Below are positions 1 through 9,279 of a stretch of 64,000 nt of DNA, one piece after another. The stretch covers positions 248,001 through 312,000 of the forward strand of contig CP007628.2 in assembly GCA_000688775.2 (NCBI GenBank), in the 5' to 3' direction. The position numbers and the translations under genes were made by a program. Position 1 is the stretch's first letter. Each line of letters starts with the position of its first letter. Origin of the DNA: Streptococcus sp. VT 162. Lineage in GTDB: Bacteria; Bacillota; Bacilli; Lactobacillales; Streptococcaceae. Under the pieces are notes generated by a model that saw only the letters and a list, made by a program, of their open reading frames with translations, did not search any database and was not told the origin of the DNA.

Positions 1-1275
1 AAGCATATCCTCTCCAGTAGGGAAGATTGTTTTTCCTTTTCGGATAATGGCTGCGATGAGAACCCCTTTTTTCAATTTCAACTGTGATAGAGGTTTGGCA
101 GTCATTTTATTAGCTTCCTTGATTTGGAATTGGAGAGTTTCAATTTGACCGTTTGCGAGATGGTGCATGGCTTGAAGGTCTGAATACTGAGCGTTTACTC
201 GACCACGGATAAAGTGCATAATGGTATCCACTGCGATGCTTTTTGGTGTGATGATACTCGAAAAATCAGGCGCGTGGATAATCTCTAAAAGGCTTGTTCG
301 GTTGACCTTGGTGATATTCTTATGGACACCAACTCGGTCAAGAAACATTGAGGTGATGATATTTTCCTCATCAACCCCAGTCAAGGTTGCGACTGCATCA
401 TAGTGGGGAGCACTTTCTTCCAGCAAAATGTCTTTTGTAGTTCCATCTCCTTGGACAATATAGAGATTGGGAAACTTTTCACTGAAGAAACGAGCTCTTT
501 CAGGATTGATCTCGATGACCTTGGTATCAATGCGACTGTCTTTTAAAATGCCGAGTAGATAATAAGCAATCTTTCCAGCTCCGACGATAAGCAAGCTTTT
601 CACTGCACGAGATTTAAAATAGTTATGGAAAAGCATCATATCTACACGATTTCCCGTAACAAAAATCCTATCCTTGTCTTGGATAGTAACATCACCACTT
701 GGAATCATCAGTTGATGATCTCTCTCCATAGCACAGACGATAACATTACCAAATTTTTTACGGAAATCTGAGATTGGCATTTGACAAAGACCGCTAGAAT
801 CCTTGACAACAAACTCCATGAGACTGACCCGGCCTCCAGCAAATCGTTCGACAGAGAGGGCATTAGGGAAATCAATGATATTTGAGATCGCACGCGCTGC
901 CAGGAGTTCTGGGTTAACGATAAGTGAGAATCCAAGAATATTTTTCTCTTTAAAATAGGCATTAGAGTATTCAGGATTTCGTACCCGAACGATGGTTTCT
1001 TTAGCGCCCATTTTTTTAGCAAGTACCGCTGAAATCATATTCACTTCATCGTGTTCGGTTAGGGCGATAAAGATATCGCACTCTTGAACACCGGCTTGCT
1101 CCAAGATGGCGAAGTCAGCACCATTTCCAAGGAGACCTATGATATCATAGCGACTGACAATGTGATTGAGGACAGCCTCATCTTGTTCGATGAGGACAAC
1201 GTCATGGTTTTCTGCAACCAGTGAACGACAGAGGGCGAAACCAACTTTCCCTCCACCAACAAGGACAATTTTCAT
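1..1275 (-). CDS. trkA: Trk potassium uptake protein TrkA (3' end beyond the window)
   Basis: Cytoplasmic NAD(H)-binding gating subunit of the Trk/Ktr K+ uptake system. The minus strand is open from the ATG at 1275 to the window edge (425 codons); TrkA is usually about 450 residues, so only the last few codons are missing. The N-terminus MKIVLVGGGKVG is a Rossmann GxGxxG nucleotide-binding motif, and a second one (LLIVGAGKIAYYL) occurs about 225 residues later. This gives the usual duplicated RCK-N/RCK-C arrangement. No trkH partner is visible because it would lie outside the window. Identity is secure from motifs and length. Confidence 0.93.
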   Translation of the reverse strand, partial: MKIVLVGGGKVGFALCRSLVAENHDVVLIEQDEAVLNHIVSRYDIIGLLGNGADFAILEQAGVQECDIFIALTEHDEVNMISAVLAKKMGAKETIVRVRNPEYSNAYFKEKNILGFSLIVNPELLAARAISNIIDFPNALSVERFAGGRVSLMEFVVKDSSGLCQMPISDFRKKFGNVIVCAMERDHQLMIPSGDVTIQDKDRIFVTGNRVDMMLFHNYFKSRAVKSLLIVGAGKIAYYLLGILKDSRIDTKVIEINPERARFFSEKFPNLYIVQGDGTTKDILLEESAPHYDAVATLTGVDEENIITSMFLDRVGVHKNITKVNRTSLLEIIHAPDFSSIITPKSIAVDTIMHFIRGRVNAQYSDLQAMHHLANGQIETLQFQIKEANKMTAKPLSQLKLKKGVLIAAIIRKGKTIFPTGEDML

Positions 1276-1517
1276 ATAAAAAACCTACTTTTTCATGATG
1301 TAACTATCATACCCTTTTTTAGCAAAAAATGCACTTGCTAAGCCGATTTTTAGGGGAAGAAAGGCCTTTTTCAAGTTTTTGAAGCTACATTTGTTTAACT
1401 TCTATGACAATGTCTCTGATTTGAAGTGATTTGGCTCTTTTACTATACCTTTTCAGAAAGGGAATGACCAAACATGAAAATATCATCAAAAAAAGTAAAA
1501 AAATCAAGTCGTTTCTA

Positions 1518-1545
1518 TTGACAATGATTCTGAAAGTGTTATACT
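1518..1545 (+). promoter_or_regulatory. Sigma-A-type promoter of trmL
   Basis: Perfect -35 TTGACA at 1518-1523, 16-base spacer, -10 TATACT at 1540-1545. Transcription would start near 1552, leaving a leader of about 125 bases before trmL. Confidence 0.7.
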
Positions 1546-1606
1546 AAGAAAGTAGTTTCGCTGATTTACTTCAAACCTGTTGTGAGGTAAGTTAACGATG
1601 CCTTAA

Positions 1607-1653
1607 CCACGCTGTTTGCTGAGCTTGACTCCGGGCAGTGTGGCTATTTTTTT
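1607..1653 (+). terminator. Intrinsic terminator/attenuator in the trmL leader
   Basis: Arms 1607-1618 and 1632-1643 pair over 12 positions with some G-U pairs. They are followed within three bases by seven T (1647-1653). The hairpin lies downstream of the promoter at 1518-1545 and only about 24 bases before the trmL start. Position suggests premature termination (attenuation) rather than the end of a gene. A small alternative hairpin (GTTAA...TTAAC, about 1591-1607) overlaps its 5' arm. Confidence 0.6.
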
Positions 1654-1676
1654 GCAATGATAAAAGGAAACCCGTA

Positions 1677-2180
1677 ATGACAAATCACATTGTATTATTT
1701 GAACCTCAGATTCCACAAAATACAGGTAACATTGCGCGTACTTGCGCTGCGACCAATTCTCCCCTTCACATCATCAAACCGATGGGATTTCCGATTGATG
1801 ATCGCAAGATGAAGCGGGCTGGTTTGGACTACTGGGATAAGTTAGAGATTTATTTTTATGACAGTTTGGAAGATTTCATGTTTCGAATGAAGGGCAAAAT
1901 CTATCTGATTTCAAAATTTGCGGAAAAGGTCTATTCTGAAGCAGATTTATCGACGGATGAGGACCATTATTTTCTCTTTGGACGTGAAGACAAGGGTTTG
2001 CCTGAGGACTTTATGAGAGAACATCCTGAGAAAGCACTCCGTATTCCTATGAATGATGAACATGTCCGCAGTCTCAATGTGTCTAATACCGTCTGCATGA
2101 TTGTTTATGAAGCACTCCGTCAGCAAAATTTTGCAGGTCTTGAGCTTGTTCACACCTATGAAGCAGATAAATTGAAATAA
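1677..2180 (+). CDS. trmL: tRNA (cytidine(34)-2'-O)-methyltransferase TrmL
   Basis: SpoU-family SPOUT methyltransferase that 2'-O-methylates the wobble C/cmnm5U34 of tRNA-Leu isoacceptors, using SAM. It is 167 residues, the usual minimal TrmL length. The family signature NTGNIARTC is near residue 15, the SAM-knot motif [10 protein letters not shown] is around residue 100, and IPM...SLNVSN closes the knot. The ATG at 1677 follows AAAGGAAA at about 1662-1669. A longer reading from 1638 would start inside the U-tract of the leader hairpin and adds no conserved sequence, so it is rejected. Confidence 0.92.
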   Translation: MTNHIVLFEPQIPQNTGNIARTCAATNSPLHIIKPMGFPIDDRKMKRAGLDYWDKLEIYFYDSLEDFMFRMKGKIYLISKFAEKVYSEADLSTDEDHYFLFGREDKGLPEDFMREHPEKALRIPMNDEHVRSLNVSNTVCMIVYEALRQQNFAGLELVHTYEADKLK

Positions 2181-2187
2181 TCAAAAT

Positions 2188-2210
2188 GCTTGCACTTGCA
2201 AGCGTTTTTT
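2188..2210 (+). terminator. trmL terminator
   Basis: GCTTGCA/TGCAAGC inverted repeat followed by a T run, eight bases after the trmL stop. Confidence 0.8.
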
Positions 2211-2224
2211 GTTATGATAAAGGG

Positions 2225-2434
2225 GTCTTCAGGGCTGGGTGAGATTCCCGACCGGCGGTAAATTTGACTAGCTATTTTAGCTTTCTCGTCGTTGTCTTGT
2301 CTCGATATACTTTAAGTATTATCTTCGACTGCGACGCCTAGATAAATCTAAAATATCTTGGCCAAATAAGTCCGCGAGCGCAAGCTGATGTGGTGCGATT
2401 CCACAACCGACAGTATAGTCTGGATGGGAGAAGA
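2225..2434 (+). ncRNA. FMN riboswitch (RFN element) upstream of ribU
   Basis: The hallmark blocks of the RFN element are present in order: GGGTGAGATTCCCGACCGGC near 2237, AGTCCGCGAGCG near 2369, GGTGCGATTCCACAACCGAC near 2392 and TCTGGATGGGAGAAGA near 2419. P1 closes by GTCTTC (2225-2230) with GAAGAC (2429-2434). The variable arm between the first two blocks is unusually long (about 2266-2365) and folds on itself. A weak G+C-rich hairpin at about 2482-2513 may be the expression platform. FMN binding is expected to turn off riboflavin uptake. Confidence 0.93.
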
Positions 2435-2592
2435 CGAAAGAATAGCTTTGTCTGTTCTGATGAGTTTATAGATAAATTGCAACCGCTTGCTCAAAAGAGT
2501 GAGGGGGAACTTTTGGGATATAAAAAGTGAGAATAGATAGAGGGATCCTTTCCAACTTCTTCTGATTTTATAGAAAATTGGAGGAACCTGTT

Positions 2593-3156
2593 ATGACAAA
2601 CACACGTCGACTTTCGACCATTGCGATTTTATCAGCCATTTCATTTGTGCTGATGTACTTTGACTTTCCGCTCTTGCCAGCGGCGACCTTCCTCAAGATC
2701 GAGTTTAGTATCTTGCCAGTCCTTGTGGGCTTGGCGGTGATGGATTTGCCTGCTGCTCTAGGGATTCTCTTGCTGCGATCACTCTTGAAGTTGCTTCTCA
2801 ATAGCCAGGGAGTGAATACTTACATTGGGTTGCCAATGAATATTGTAGCCTTGGGAGTTTTTGTTATCGCTTTTGGTTTGATTTGGAAAAAGGAACGCAG
2901 CACCCTTCGTTTCCTACTAGCATCTCTAGCGGGAACGGTCGGCTTGACTGCGGCTATGTTGATTCTCAACTATGTCTATGCTGTTCCTTTGTACGCGCAG
3001 TTTGCCAACTTTGATATTGGAAAAATTTTGGGACTTTCCAACTACCTAATGACCATGGTTTTACCTTTTAACTTGATTGAGGGTATCATCTTTGCCGTTT
3101 CATTCTGGTTGTTGTACGTCCTCTTGAAACCAACCTTAAAACATTATGAGAGATAA
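2593..3156 (+). CDS. ribU: Riboflavin ECF transporter S component RibU
   Basis: Membrane substrate-binding subunit for riboflavin of an energy-coupling factor transporter. It would be energised by the shared EcfAA'T module, which is not in this window. It is 187 residues with about six hydrophobic helices and the N-terminal pattern LSTIAILSAISFVLMYFDFP followed by F...EFSILPVLVG, typical of RibU. The start at 2593 is chosen because GGAGG at 2580-2584 is correctly spaced; an in-frame ATG at 2578 overlaps this ribosome binding site. The preceding FMN riboswitch confirms the substrate. The 3' end overlaps the next gene by 11 bases. Confidence 0.93.
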   Translation: MTNTRRLSTIAILSAISFVLMYFDFPLLPAATFLKIEFSILPVLVGLAVMDLPAALGILLLRSLLKLLLNSQGVNTYIGLPMNIVALGVFVIAFGLIWKKERSTLRFLLASLAGTVGLTAAMLILNYVYAVPLYAQFANFDIGKILGLSNYLMTMVLPFNLIEGIIFAVSFWLLYVLLKPTLKHYER

Positions 3157-3796
3157 GCAAACATTTTTAATGAAGGGCAGTTTTGCCCTTTTACTTTTCG
3201 TCCTTCTTGGCTATATGGTCAAGTTTTACCCTGAAATGCTGGTCGGTTTTGACCAACCGCTTCAGACTACTATTCGTGGGGACTTGCCAGATTATTTGAC
3301 AGTTTTGTTCCGAGCCCTCACACGCCTGATCGATATCCCAGTGATTATCACCTGGGTTGCCATTGCAGCCGTTATCTTTTATCGTAAGCAGTGGAAGATA
3401 GAAAGCTACTTCATGGCGGGCAATCTAGCCTTAGCCGGTCTTTTGATTGTGACCTTTAAAAATATTTACCAGCGCCCACGACCAGCTATCTTACACTTGG
3501 TAGAGGAGAAGGGATTTTCCTTCCCAAGCGGGCATTCTCTGGCAGTGACGCTGATGGTAGGGACTTTGATTGTCATTCTCAGTCAACGGATTAAAGATCC
3601 GGTTTGGAGAAAAATTGTGCAAATCGTCCTTGGGGTCTACCTAGTCAGTGTGCTGCTATCTCGGGTCTATCTGGGAGTTCACTATCCATCAGATGTTCTT
3701 GCCAGTTTCTGTGTGGGCTTGGGAGTCTTGTTTATCGAATTTCCTTTCTATGACAAGCTTCGCTTCCAATGGCGATTTAAAGGCAAGCAGAAGTGA
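3146..3796 (+). CDS. PAP2-family membrane phosphatase
   Basis: Type 2 phosphatidic acid phosphatase/PgpB-like enzyme, probably acting on lipid phosphates such as undecaprenyl pyrophosphate or phosphatidylglycerophosphate on the outer membrane face. It is 216 residues with about six TM helices. All three catalytic motifs are seen: KNIYQRPRPA (KxxxxxxRP), SFPSGHS (PSGH) and SRVYLGVHYPSD (SRxxxxxHxxxD). It is translationally coupled to ribU by an 11-base overlap. The exact lipid substrate cannot be told from sequence. Confidence 0.88.
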   Translation: MRDKQTFLMKGSFALLLFVLLGYMVKFYPEMLVGFDQPLQTTIRGDLPDYLTVLFRALTRLIDIPVIITWVAIAAVIFYRKQWKIESYFMAGNLALAGLLIVTFKNIYQRPRPAILHLVEEKGFSFPSGHSLAVTLMVGTLIVILSQRIKDPVWRKIVQIVLGVYLVSVLLSRVYLGVHYPSDVLASFCVGLGVLFIEFPFYDKLRFQWRFKGKQK

Positions 3797-3823
3797 GCAT
3801 CAAATTCCTTTGAGGAAAAAGAA

Positions 3824-4243
3824 ATGAAAGTCAATATAACAGATCTCCATCCGACTCAACTATACTTATCAGAAAAGAAGTTACAAGATATCCAGATGCT
3901 TTATCAGTCGGTAGAAATAATCAATGTTGCTCCAATCAGTGTTCTTGCATTCGGAGACTGCTTGTTGATTACAGACGGGCATCACAGGGCTTATCAGGCT
4001 TTATTGGCAGGTAGGGATACGATTTCTGCTGAGTGGGATAGAGATGGTGGCGATGAACTGTATTATCTCTATGCGCAAGCTTGTGAGGAAAGAAAGATTT
4101 ACTCTGTTCTGGATTTAAAAAATCATATCGTATCTCAAGATGAGTATGAAGCAAAATGGTATAACTGGTGTGATGGTTTTAATCAAGCAGCAACTCTTTT
4201 ATTGAAAAGGAAAGCAGGTGAAACAGATCCTACAAATAGGTAA
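3824..4243 (+). CDS. Small ParB/sulfiredoxin-fold protein of unknown role
   Basis: 139 residues. The N-terminal half (INVAPISVLAFGDCLLITDGHHRAYQAL) has the ParB N-terminal/Srx pattern of a short strand followed by DGHHR. In related families this segment binds nucleotide. No HTH follows, so it is not a ParB partition protein. The C-terminal half is acidic and unrecognised. It follows the PAP2 gene after 27 bases with a GAGGAAAAAG-type ribosome binding site and may share its transcript. Function unknown. Confidence 0.6.
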   Translation: MKVNITDLHPTQLYLSEKKLQDIQMLYQSVEIINVAPISVLAFGDCLLITDGHHRAYQALLAGRDTISAEWDRDGGDELYYLYAQACEERKIYSVLDLKNHIVSQDEYEAKWYNWCDGFNQAATLLLKRKAGETDPTNR

Positions 4244-4337
4244 TGCATTGTGTCTTGTTCCTTTTTATATTGAAATTAGTCTAATCTAACTTGTTTTTTA
4301 ACTAAAAATCTGATAAACTAAGTAGTAATTGAATAGA

Positions 4338-4512
4338 AATCCGCAAGACTAGTAACTCAAGGGAAGTATATCAGGGAGGAGAGCCGTGACTGCAAGCTCT
4401 CTATATGAAAGCTGGGTGAATTCACTTGCGCATGGATTTAGAAATGAAGGTCTGACTTGTCAGATGAAAACGGATGGTACCGCGTGTCAACGCTCCGAGT
4501 GGAGTTTTTGGC
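4338..4512 (+). ncRNA. T-box leader of pheS-pheT (tRNA-Phe sensing)
   Basis: Stem I closes by AATCCGCAAG (about 4338-4347) with CTTGCGCATGGATT (4425-4438). The specifier loop reads GAATTCAC with the Phe codon TTC at 4421-4423. The T-box core GGATGGTACCGCGTG lies at about 4473-4487, followed by a CTCC/GGAG hairpin and T5 (about 4491-4508) as terminator. Uncharged tRNA-Phe should pair with TTC and the T-box and allow read-through into pheS. The agreement of specifier and downstream gene makes this assignment strong. Confidence 0.92.
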
Positions 4513-4554
4513 ATGTGGTTTTCTTTTTATCTACGAGAGACTGATGGAGGAATT

Positions 4555-5601
4555 ATGTCAACTATTGAAGAACAATTAAAAGCGCTTCGCGAAGAAACGC
4601 TGGCTAGCTTGAAGCAGATTACTGCTGAAAATGAAAAAGAGATGCAAGATTTGCGTGTCTCTGTCCTTGGTAAAAAAGGGTCGCTTACGGAAATCCTCAA
4701 AGGGATGAAAGATGTCTCTGCTGAGATGCGTCCAATCATCGGGAAACATGTTAATGAAGCGCGTGATGTCTTGACAGCGGCCTTTGAAGAAACAGCTAAG
4801 CTCTTGGAAGAAAAGAAAGTTGCAGCTCAACTAGCAAGCGAGAGCATTGATGTGACACTTCCAGGTCGCCCAGTTGCGACTGGTCACCGTCACGTTTTGA
4901 CACAAACCAGTGAAGAAATCGAAGATATTTTCATTGGGATGGGTTACCAAGTCGTGGATGGTTTTGAAGTGGAGCAAGACTACTATAACTTCGAGCGTAT
5001 GAACCTTCCAAAAGACCATCCAGCACGTGATATGCAGGACACTTTCTACATCACAGAAGAAATCTTACTCCGTACTCACACGTCTCCAGTTCAGGCCCGT
5101 GCGATGGATGCTCATGATTTTTCAAAAGGTCCTTTGAAGATGATCTCACCAGGACGTGTGTTCCGTCGTGATACGGACGATGCAACCCATAGTCACCAAT
5201 TCCACCAAATCGAAGGATTGGTTGTTGGGAAAAACATCTCTATGGCAGACCTTCAAGGAACGCTTCAGTTGATCGTCCAAAAAATGTTTGGTGAAGAGCG
5301 TCAGATCCGTTTGCGTCCATCTTATTTCCCATTCACAGAGCCATCTGTTGAGGTGGATGTTTCTTGCTTCAAGTGTGGTGGAGAAGGATGTAACGTATGT
5401 AAGAAAACAGGTTGGATCGAGATTATGGGTGCCGGTATGGTTCACCCACGTGTCCTTGAAATGAGTGGAATCGATGCGACTGTTTACTCTGGATTTGCCT
5501 TTGGTCTTGGACAAGAACGTGTCGCTATGCTCCGTTACGGAATTAACGATATCCGTGGATTCTACCAAGGAGATGTCCGCTTCTCAGAACAGTTTAAATA
5601 A
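4555..5601 (+). CDS. pheS: Phenylalanyl-tRNA synthetase alpha subunit
   Basis: Catalytic alpha subunit of the (alpha-beta)2 class IIc enzyme charging tRNA-Phe. It is 348 residues. An N-terminal coiled coil (to about residue 90) binds tRNA and is followed by the class II core: motif 2 around [22 protein letters not shown] and motif 3 [15 protein letters not shown]. The cysteine cluster [17 protein letters not shown] is common in Gram-positive PheS. The start at 4555 follows TGGAGG at 4545-4550; the frame is open further upstream but that part lies within the T-box terminator. Confidence 0.97.
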   Translation: MSTIEEQLKALREETLASLKQITAENEKEMQDLRVSVLGKKGSLTEILKGMKDVSAEMRPIIGKHVNEARDVLTAAFEETAKLLEEKKVAAQLASESIDVTLPGRPVATGHRHVLTQTSEEIEDIFIGMGYQVVDGFEVEQDYYNFERMNLPKDHPARDMQDTFYITEEILLRTHTSPVQARAMDAHDFSKGPLKMISPGRVFRRDTDDATHSHQFHQIEGLVVGKNISMADLQGTLQLIVQKMFGEERQIRLRPSYFPFTEPSVEVDVSCFKCGGEGCNVCKKTGWIEIMGAGMVHPRVLEMSGIDATVYSGFAFGLGQERVAMLRYGINDIRGFYQGDVRFSEQFK

Positions 5602-5630
5602 GATTGAAACCTGAAACACAGTCCTATACA

Positions 5631-5670
5631 GTCCTAGTCATTTTCTCTCGATGAGAATAGTAAGGACTGA
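5631..5670. other. Stem-loop between pheS and pheT
   Basis: AGTCCTAGTCATTTTCTC pairs with GAGAATAGTAAGGACT across a short TCGAT loop. No T run follows, so it is unlikely to stop transcription. It may be an mRNA processing or stability element, or a scar: in related streptococci a small acetyltransferase gene sits here (from memory), and only about 130 bases remain. Confidence 0.45.
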
Positions 5671-5730
5671 CTCGAAGAAAAAGAAAGGAATTGAAAAGGT
5701 CTTACTTGGTGGGATCTTACAATCAGAATT

Positions 5731-8136
5731 ATGCTTGTATCTTATAAATGGTTAAAAGAATTGGTGGACATTGATATGCCATCACAAGAGTTGGCTGAGA
5801 AAATGTCAACTACAGGGATCGAGGTCGAAGGTGTCGAATCACCGGCTGCTGGTCTCTCAAAAATTGTCGTCGGTGAGGTTTTGTCTTGCGAAGATGTGCC
5901 AGAAACACACTTGCATGTCTGTCAGGTTAACGTTGGCGAAGAAGAAGCCCGTCAGATTGTTTGTGGTGCCCCAAATGTACGTGCTGGGATTAAGGTCATG
6001 GTGGCTCTTCCAGGAGCTCGTATTGCTGACAATTACAAGATTAAAAAAGGGAAAATCCGTGGCTTGGAGTCACTTGGAATGATTTGTTCCCTTGGTGAAT
6101 TGGGAATTTCTGACTCGGTTGTACCGAAGGAATTCGCAGATGGTATTCAAATCTTGCCAGAAGATGCAGTACCAGGTGAGGAAGTCTTCTCATATCTAGA
6201 CTTGGATGACGAAATCATCGAACTTTCTATCACGCCAAACCGTGCAGACGCTCTTTCTATGCGTGGAGTAGCGCACGAAGTAGCAGCCATCTATGACAAG
6301 GCCGTTAACTTTAAAGCATTTACCTTAACAGAAACAAATGAAGTTGCAGCAGACGCTCTTTCTGTAGGGATTGAAACAGACAAGGCACCATACTATGCAG
6401 CCCGTATCTTGGACAATGTGACCATCGCACCAAGTCCGCAATGGTTGCAAAACCTTCTTATGAACGAAGGGATTCGTCCGATTAACAATGTCGTAGACGT
6501 AACCAACTACATCTTGCTTTACTTTGGTCAACCGATGCATGCCTTTGACTTGGATACCTTTGAAGGGACTGAAATCCGTGTGCGTGAAGCGCGTGCTGGT
6601 GAAAAATTGGTGACCTTGGATGGTGAAGAGCGTGACTTGGAAACAAATGACTTAGTCATCACTGTCGCAGACAAGCCAGTAGCCCTTGCAGGTGTTATGG
6701 GTGGTCAAGCAACAGAAATCTCTGAAAATTCTAGTCGTGTTGTCCTTGAAGCTGCTGTCTTCAATGGCAAATCCATCCGCAAGACTAGTGGTCGCCTTAA
6801 CCTACGCTCTGAATCCTCTTCTCGCTTTGAAAAAGGCATCAATGTGGCAACTGTTAACGAAGCCCTTGATGCGGCAGCTAGCCTGATTGCGGAACTTGCA
6901 GGTGCGACTGTGCGTAAGGGTATCGTTTCGGCAGGCCAGCTTGATACTTCTGATGTGGAAGTTTCTTCTACTCTTGCAGACGTTAACCGCGTCCTTGGTA
7001 CGGAGCTTTCCTATGCTGATGTGGAAGATGTCTTCCGTCGTCTTGGCTTTGGCCTTTCTGGAAATGCAGATAGCTTTACAGTCAGCGTACCTCGTCGTCG
7101 TTGGGATATCACCATCGAAGCGGACCTCTTTGAAGAAATCGCTCGTATCTATGGTTATGATCGCTTGCCAACTAGTCTTCCAAAAGACGACGGTACAGCT
7201 GGTGAATTGACTGCGACACAAAAATTGCGCCGTCAAGTTCGTACGATCGCTGAAGGAGCTGGTTTGACAGAAATCATCACCTACGCTCTGACAACTCCTG
7301 AAAAAGCAGTTGAGTTTACAGCTCAACCAAGTAACCTTACAGAACTCATGTGGCCAATGACAGTGGACCGTTCTGTCCTCCGTCAAAATATGGTCTCAGG
7401 TATCCTTGATACGGTGGCCTATAACGTGGCTCGTAAGAACAAAAACTTGGCTCTTTACGAGATTGGAAAAGTCTTTGAACAAACAGGCAATCCAAAAGAA
7501 GAATTACCAAACGAAATCAACAGTTTTGCCTTTGCCTTGACAGGCTTGGTTGCAGAAAAAGATTTCCAAACGGCAGCAGTTCCAGTTGATTTCTTCTATG
7601 CTAAGGGAATCCTTGAAGCGCTCTTTGATCGTTTGGGACTTGAAGTGACTTATACAGCAACAGCTGAGATTGCAAGTCTCCACCCAGGACGTACGGCCGT
7701 GATTTCACTCGGCGACCAAGTTCTTGGTTTCCTTGGCCAAGTGCATCCGGTCACTGCCAAGGCTTACGATATTCCAGAAACGTATGTAGCGGAGCTCAAC
7801 CTTTCAGCCATTGAAGCAGCGCTTCAGCCAGCTGCTCCATTTGTGGAAATCACCAAATTCCCAGCAGTCAGCCGTGACGTGGCTCTACTCCTCAAGGCAG
7901 AAGTCTCTCACCAAGAAGTTGTAGACGCTATCCAAGCTGCAGGCGTGAAACGTTTGACAGATATCAAACTCTTTGACGTCTTCTCAGGCGAAAAACTGGG
8001 AGTTGGCATGAAGTCAATGGCCTATAGCTTGACCTTCCAAAATCCAGAAGATAGCTTGACAGACGAAGAAGTCGCACGCTATATGGAAAAAATCCAAGCA
8101 TCACTCGAAGAAAAAGTGAATGCAGAAGTACGTTAA
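5731..8136 (+). CDS. pheT: Phenylalanyl-tRNA synthetase beta subunit
   Basis: 801 residues, the normal bacterial PheT length. Domain order: N-terminal B1, EMAP/OB-fold tRNA-binding domain (about 40-150, [10 protein letters not shown]), B3/B4 editing domain (about 210-370), B5 (about 400-470, FRRLGFG), the class II-like catalytic remnant, and a C-terminal FDX-ACB anticodon-binding domain (about 705-800, [12 protein letters not shown]). It is transcribed from the T-box controlled pheS transcript. The ribosome binding site (GGTGGGA, about 5708-5714) is rather far from the ATG. A run of antisense open frames on the minus strand is a codon-bias shadow. Confidence 0.97.
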   Translation: MLVSYKWLKELVDIDMPSQELAEKMSTTGIEVEGVESPAAGLSKIVVGEVLSCEDVPETHLHVCQVNVGEEEARQIVCGAPNVRAGIKVMVALPGARIADNYKIKKGKIRGLESLGMICSLGELGISDSVVPKEFADGIQILPEDAVPGEEVFSYLDLDDEIIELSITPNRADALSMRGVAHEVAAIYDKAVNFKAFTLTETNEVAADALSVGIETDKAPYYAARILDNVTIAPSPQWLQNLLMNEGIRPINNVVDVTNYILLYFGQPMHAFDLDTFEGTEIRVREARAGEKLVTLDGEERDLETNDLVITVADKPVALAGVMGGQATEISENSSRVVLEAAVFNGKSIRKTSGRLNLRSESSSRFEKGINVATVNEALDAAASLIAELAGATVRKGIVSAGQLDTSDVEVSSTLADVNRVLGTELSYADVEDVFRRLGFGLSGNADSFTVSVPRRRWDITIEADLFEEIARIYGYDRLPTSLPKDDGTAGELTATQKLRRQVRTIAEGAGLTEIITYALTTPEKAVEFTAQPSNLTELMWPMTVDRSVLRQNMVSGILDTVAYNVARKNKNLALYEIGKVFEQTGNPKEELPNEINSFAFALTGLVAEKDFQTAAVPVDFFYAKGILEALFDRLGLEVTYTATAEIASLHPGRTAVISLGDQVLGFLGQVHPVTAKAYDIPETYVAELNLSAIEAALQPAAPFVEITKFPAVSRDVALLLKAEVSHQEVVDAIQAAGVKRLTDIKLFDVFSGEKLGVGMKSMAYSLTFQNPEDSLTDEEVARYMEKIQASLEEKVNAEVR

Positions 8137-8143
8137 CTCATCA

Positions 8144-8167
8144 ATCCATCCTTCGGGGTGGATTTTT
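8144..8167 (+). terminator. pheST operon terminator
   Basis: ATCCATCC-TTCG-GGGTGGAT hairpin with a stable tetraloop and T run, immediately after the pheT stop. Confidence 0.88.
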
Positions 8168-8329
8168 AGTTTCAAAAGGACAGTTCAGAAGAGAAAAGCG
8201 ATAGTTGAGGAGGAAGCCATCTCAGAAAGTCTTTAATGAGTTATACTAAAGATATCACTGAAGCACTTAAAATTTATTAGAGAAAGGATACTTTTGCCAC
8301 TTATAATCCGATAAAATGGACATAAATCG

Positions 8330-8358
8330 TTGTAAAGGCTATCAAAAAGGAGTATAAT
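8330..8358 (+). promoter_or_regulatory. Promoter of the ABC-2 exporter pair
   Basis: TTGTAA (8330-8335), 17-base spacer, TATAAT (8353-8358). The ATG of the ATPase gene follows 27 bases later, with GGAGGTGG as ribosome binding site at about 8375-8382. Confidence 0.7.
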
Positions 8359-8385
8359 AAGTGCAACATATCTCGGAGGTGGAAA

Positions 8386-9279
8386 ATGTTAGAAGTAAGA
8401 AATCTAGAGAAAAGTTTCGGTCCCAAGCAAGTCTTGTTTGGTGTCGATTTTCAGGCAAGTCCAGGAAGGATTCTAGGCTTGGTCGGGAAGAATGGTGCTG
8501 GGAAAACAACGATTTTCCACAGTATGTTGAAATTTTTAGAGTATCAAGGAGAGATCAGTCTGGATGGGAAGGAGATTCGTCAGGAAACCTACGCTCGGAT
8601 TGGCTATCTGCCTGAGGAACGCAGCCTCATGCCCAAGTTGACAGTCCTTGAGCAAGTTCGCTATTTGGCGACTCTAAAGGGCATGGATGCTAAGGAAGTC
8701 AAGGAAAAACTCCCTCAATGGATGGAGAAATTGGAAGTGAAGGGCAAATTGACCGACAAAATCAAGAGTCTCTCAAAAGGGAATCAGCAGAAAATTCAGC
8801 TGATTATCACCCTAATCCATGAGCCAGACTTGATTATTTTGGATGAGCCTTTTAGTGGTCTGGATCCAGTCAATACCGAGTTGCTCAAGCAGGTCATCTT
8901 AAAAGAAAAAGAGCGTGGTGCAACCATTATCTTTTCTGACCATGTCATGACCAACGTTGAGGAACTTTGCGATGATATTCTCATGATTCGTGATGGGCGT
9001 GTGGTCTTGCATGGACCAGTTCAGGATGTTCGCAATCAATACGGGAAAACACGTCTCTTTGTTTCAAGTGAACGAAGCAAGGAAGAACTGGAAAAACTTC
9101 CTCACGTCAAACAGGTGAGCTTGACCAAGCAAGGAAGTTGGAAATTGATCCTCGATGACGAGAGCGCTGGAAGGGAACTCTTCCCAATCCTCACTCAAGG
9201 TCAATATATTGCGACCTTTGACCAACAAGCTCCAACAATCGATGAAATCTTTAAACTAGAATCAGGGGTGGAAGTATGA
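8386..9279 (+). CDS. ABC transporter ATP-binding protein (NatA/YhaQ type)
   Basis: Cytoplasmic ATPase subunit of an ABC-2 type exporter, 297 residues. Walker A is GKNGAGKTT (about 35-43), the signature is LSKGNQQK (about 131), Walker B is LIILDEPFSGLDP (about 146-158), and the H-loop is SDHV. About 90 residues after the ATPase core form the C-terminal extension of the NatA/DrrA class. The stop overlaps the permease start (ATGA). The substrate is unknown; relatives export Na+, drugs or peptides. Confidence 0.9.
   Translation: MLEVRNLEKSFGPKQVLFGVDFQASPGRILGLVGKNGAGKTTIFHSMLKFLEYQGEISLDGKEIRQETYARIGYLPEERSLMPKLTVLEQVRYLATLKGMDAKEVKEKLPQWMEKLEVKGKLTDKIKSLSKGNQQKIQLIITLIHEPDLIILDEPFSGLDPVNTELLKQVILKEKERGATIIFSDHVMTNVEELCDDILMIRDGRVVLHGPVQDVRNQYGKTRLFVSSERSKEELEKLPHVKQVSLTKQGSWKLILDDESAGRELFPILTQGQYIATFDQQAPTIDEIFKLESGVEV

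Larger units (their letters stand above)
1276..1676. other. Divergent intergenic region between trkA and trmL
   Basis: About 400 bases with no credible gene. The left half is AT-rich and should hold the trkA promoter on the minus strand. The right half holds a good plus-strand promoter (1518-1545) and a leader ending in a terminator-like hairpin (1607-1653) just before trmL. Confidence 0.7.

Noticed and set aside
5602..5730. Remnant acetyltransferase gene between pheS and pheT
   Set aside because: Only about 130 bases with a stem-loop remain and no reading frame resembles an acetyltransferase.
6325..7386. Long antisense open frames opposite pheT
   Set aside because: Shadow frames of a highly biased coding sequence with no start signals and cysteine/histidine-rich nonsense composition.
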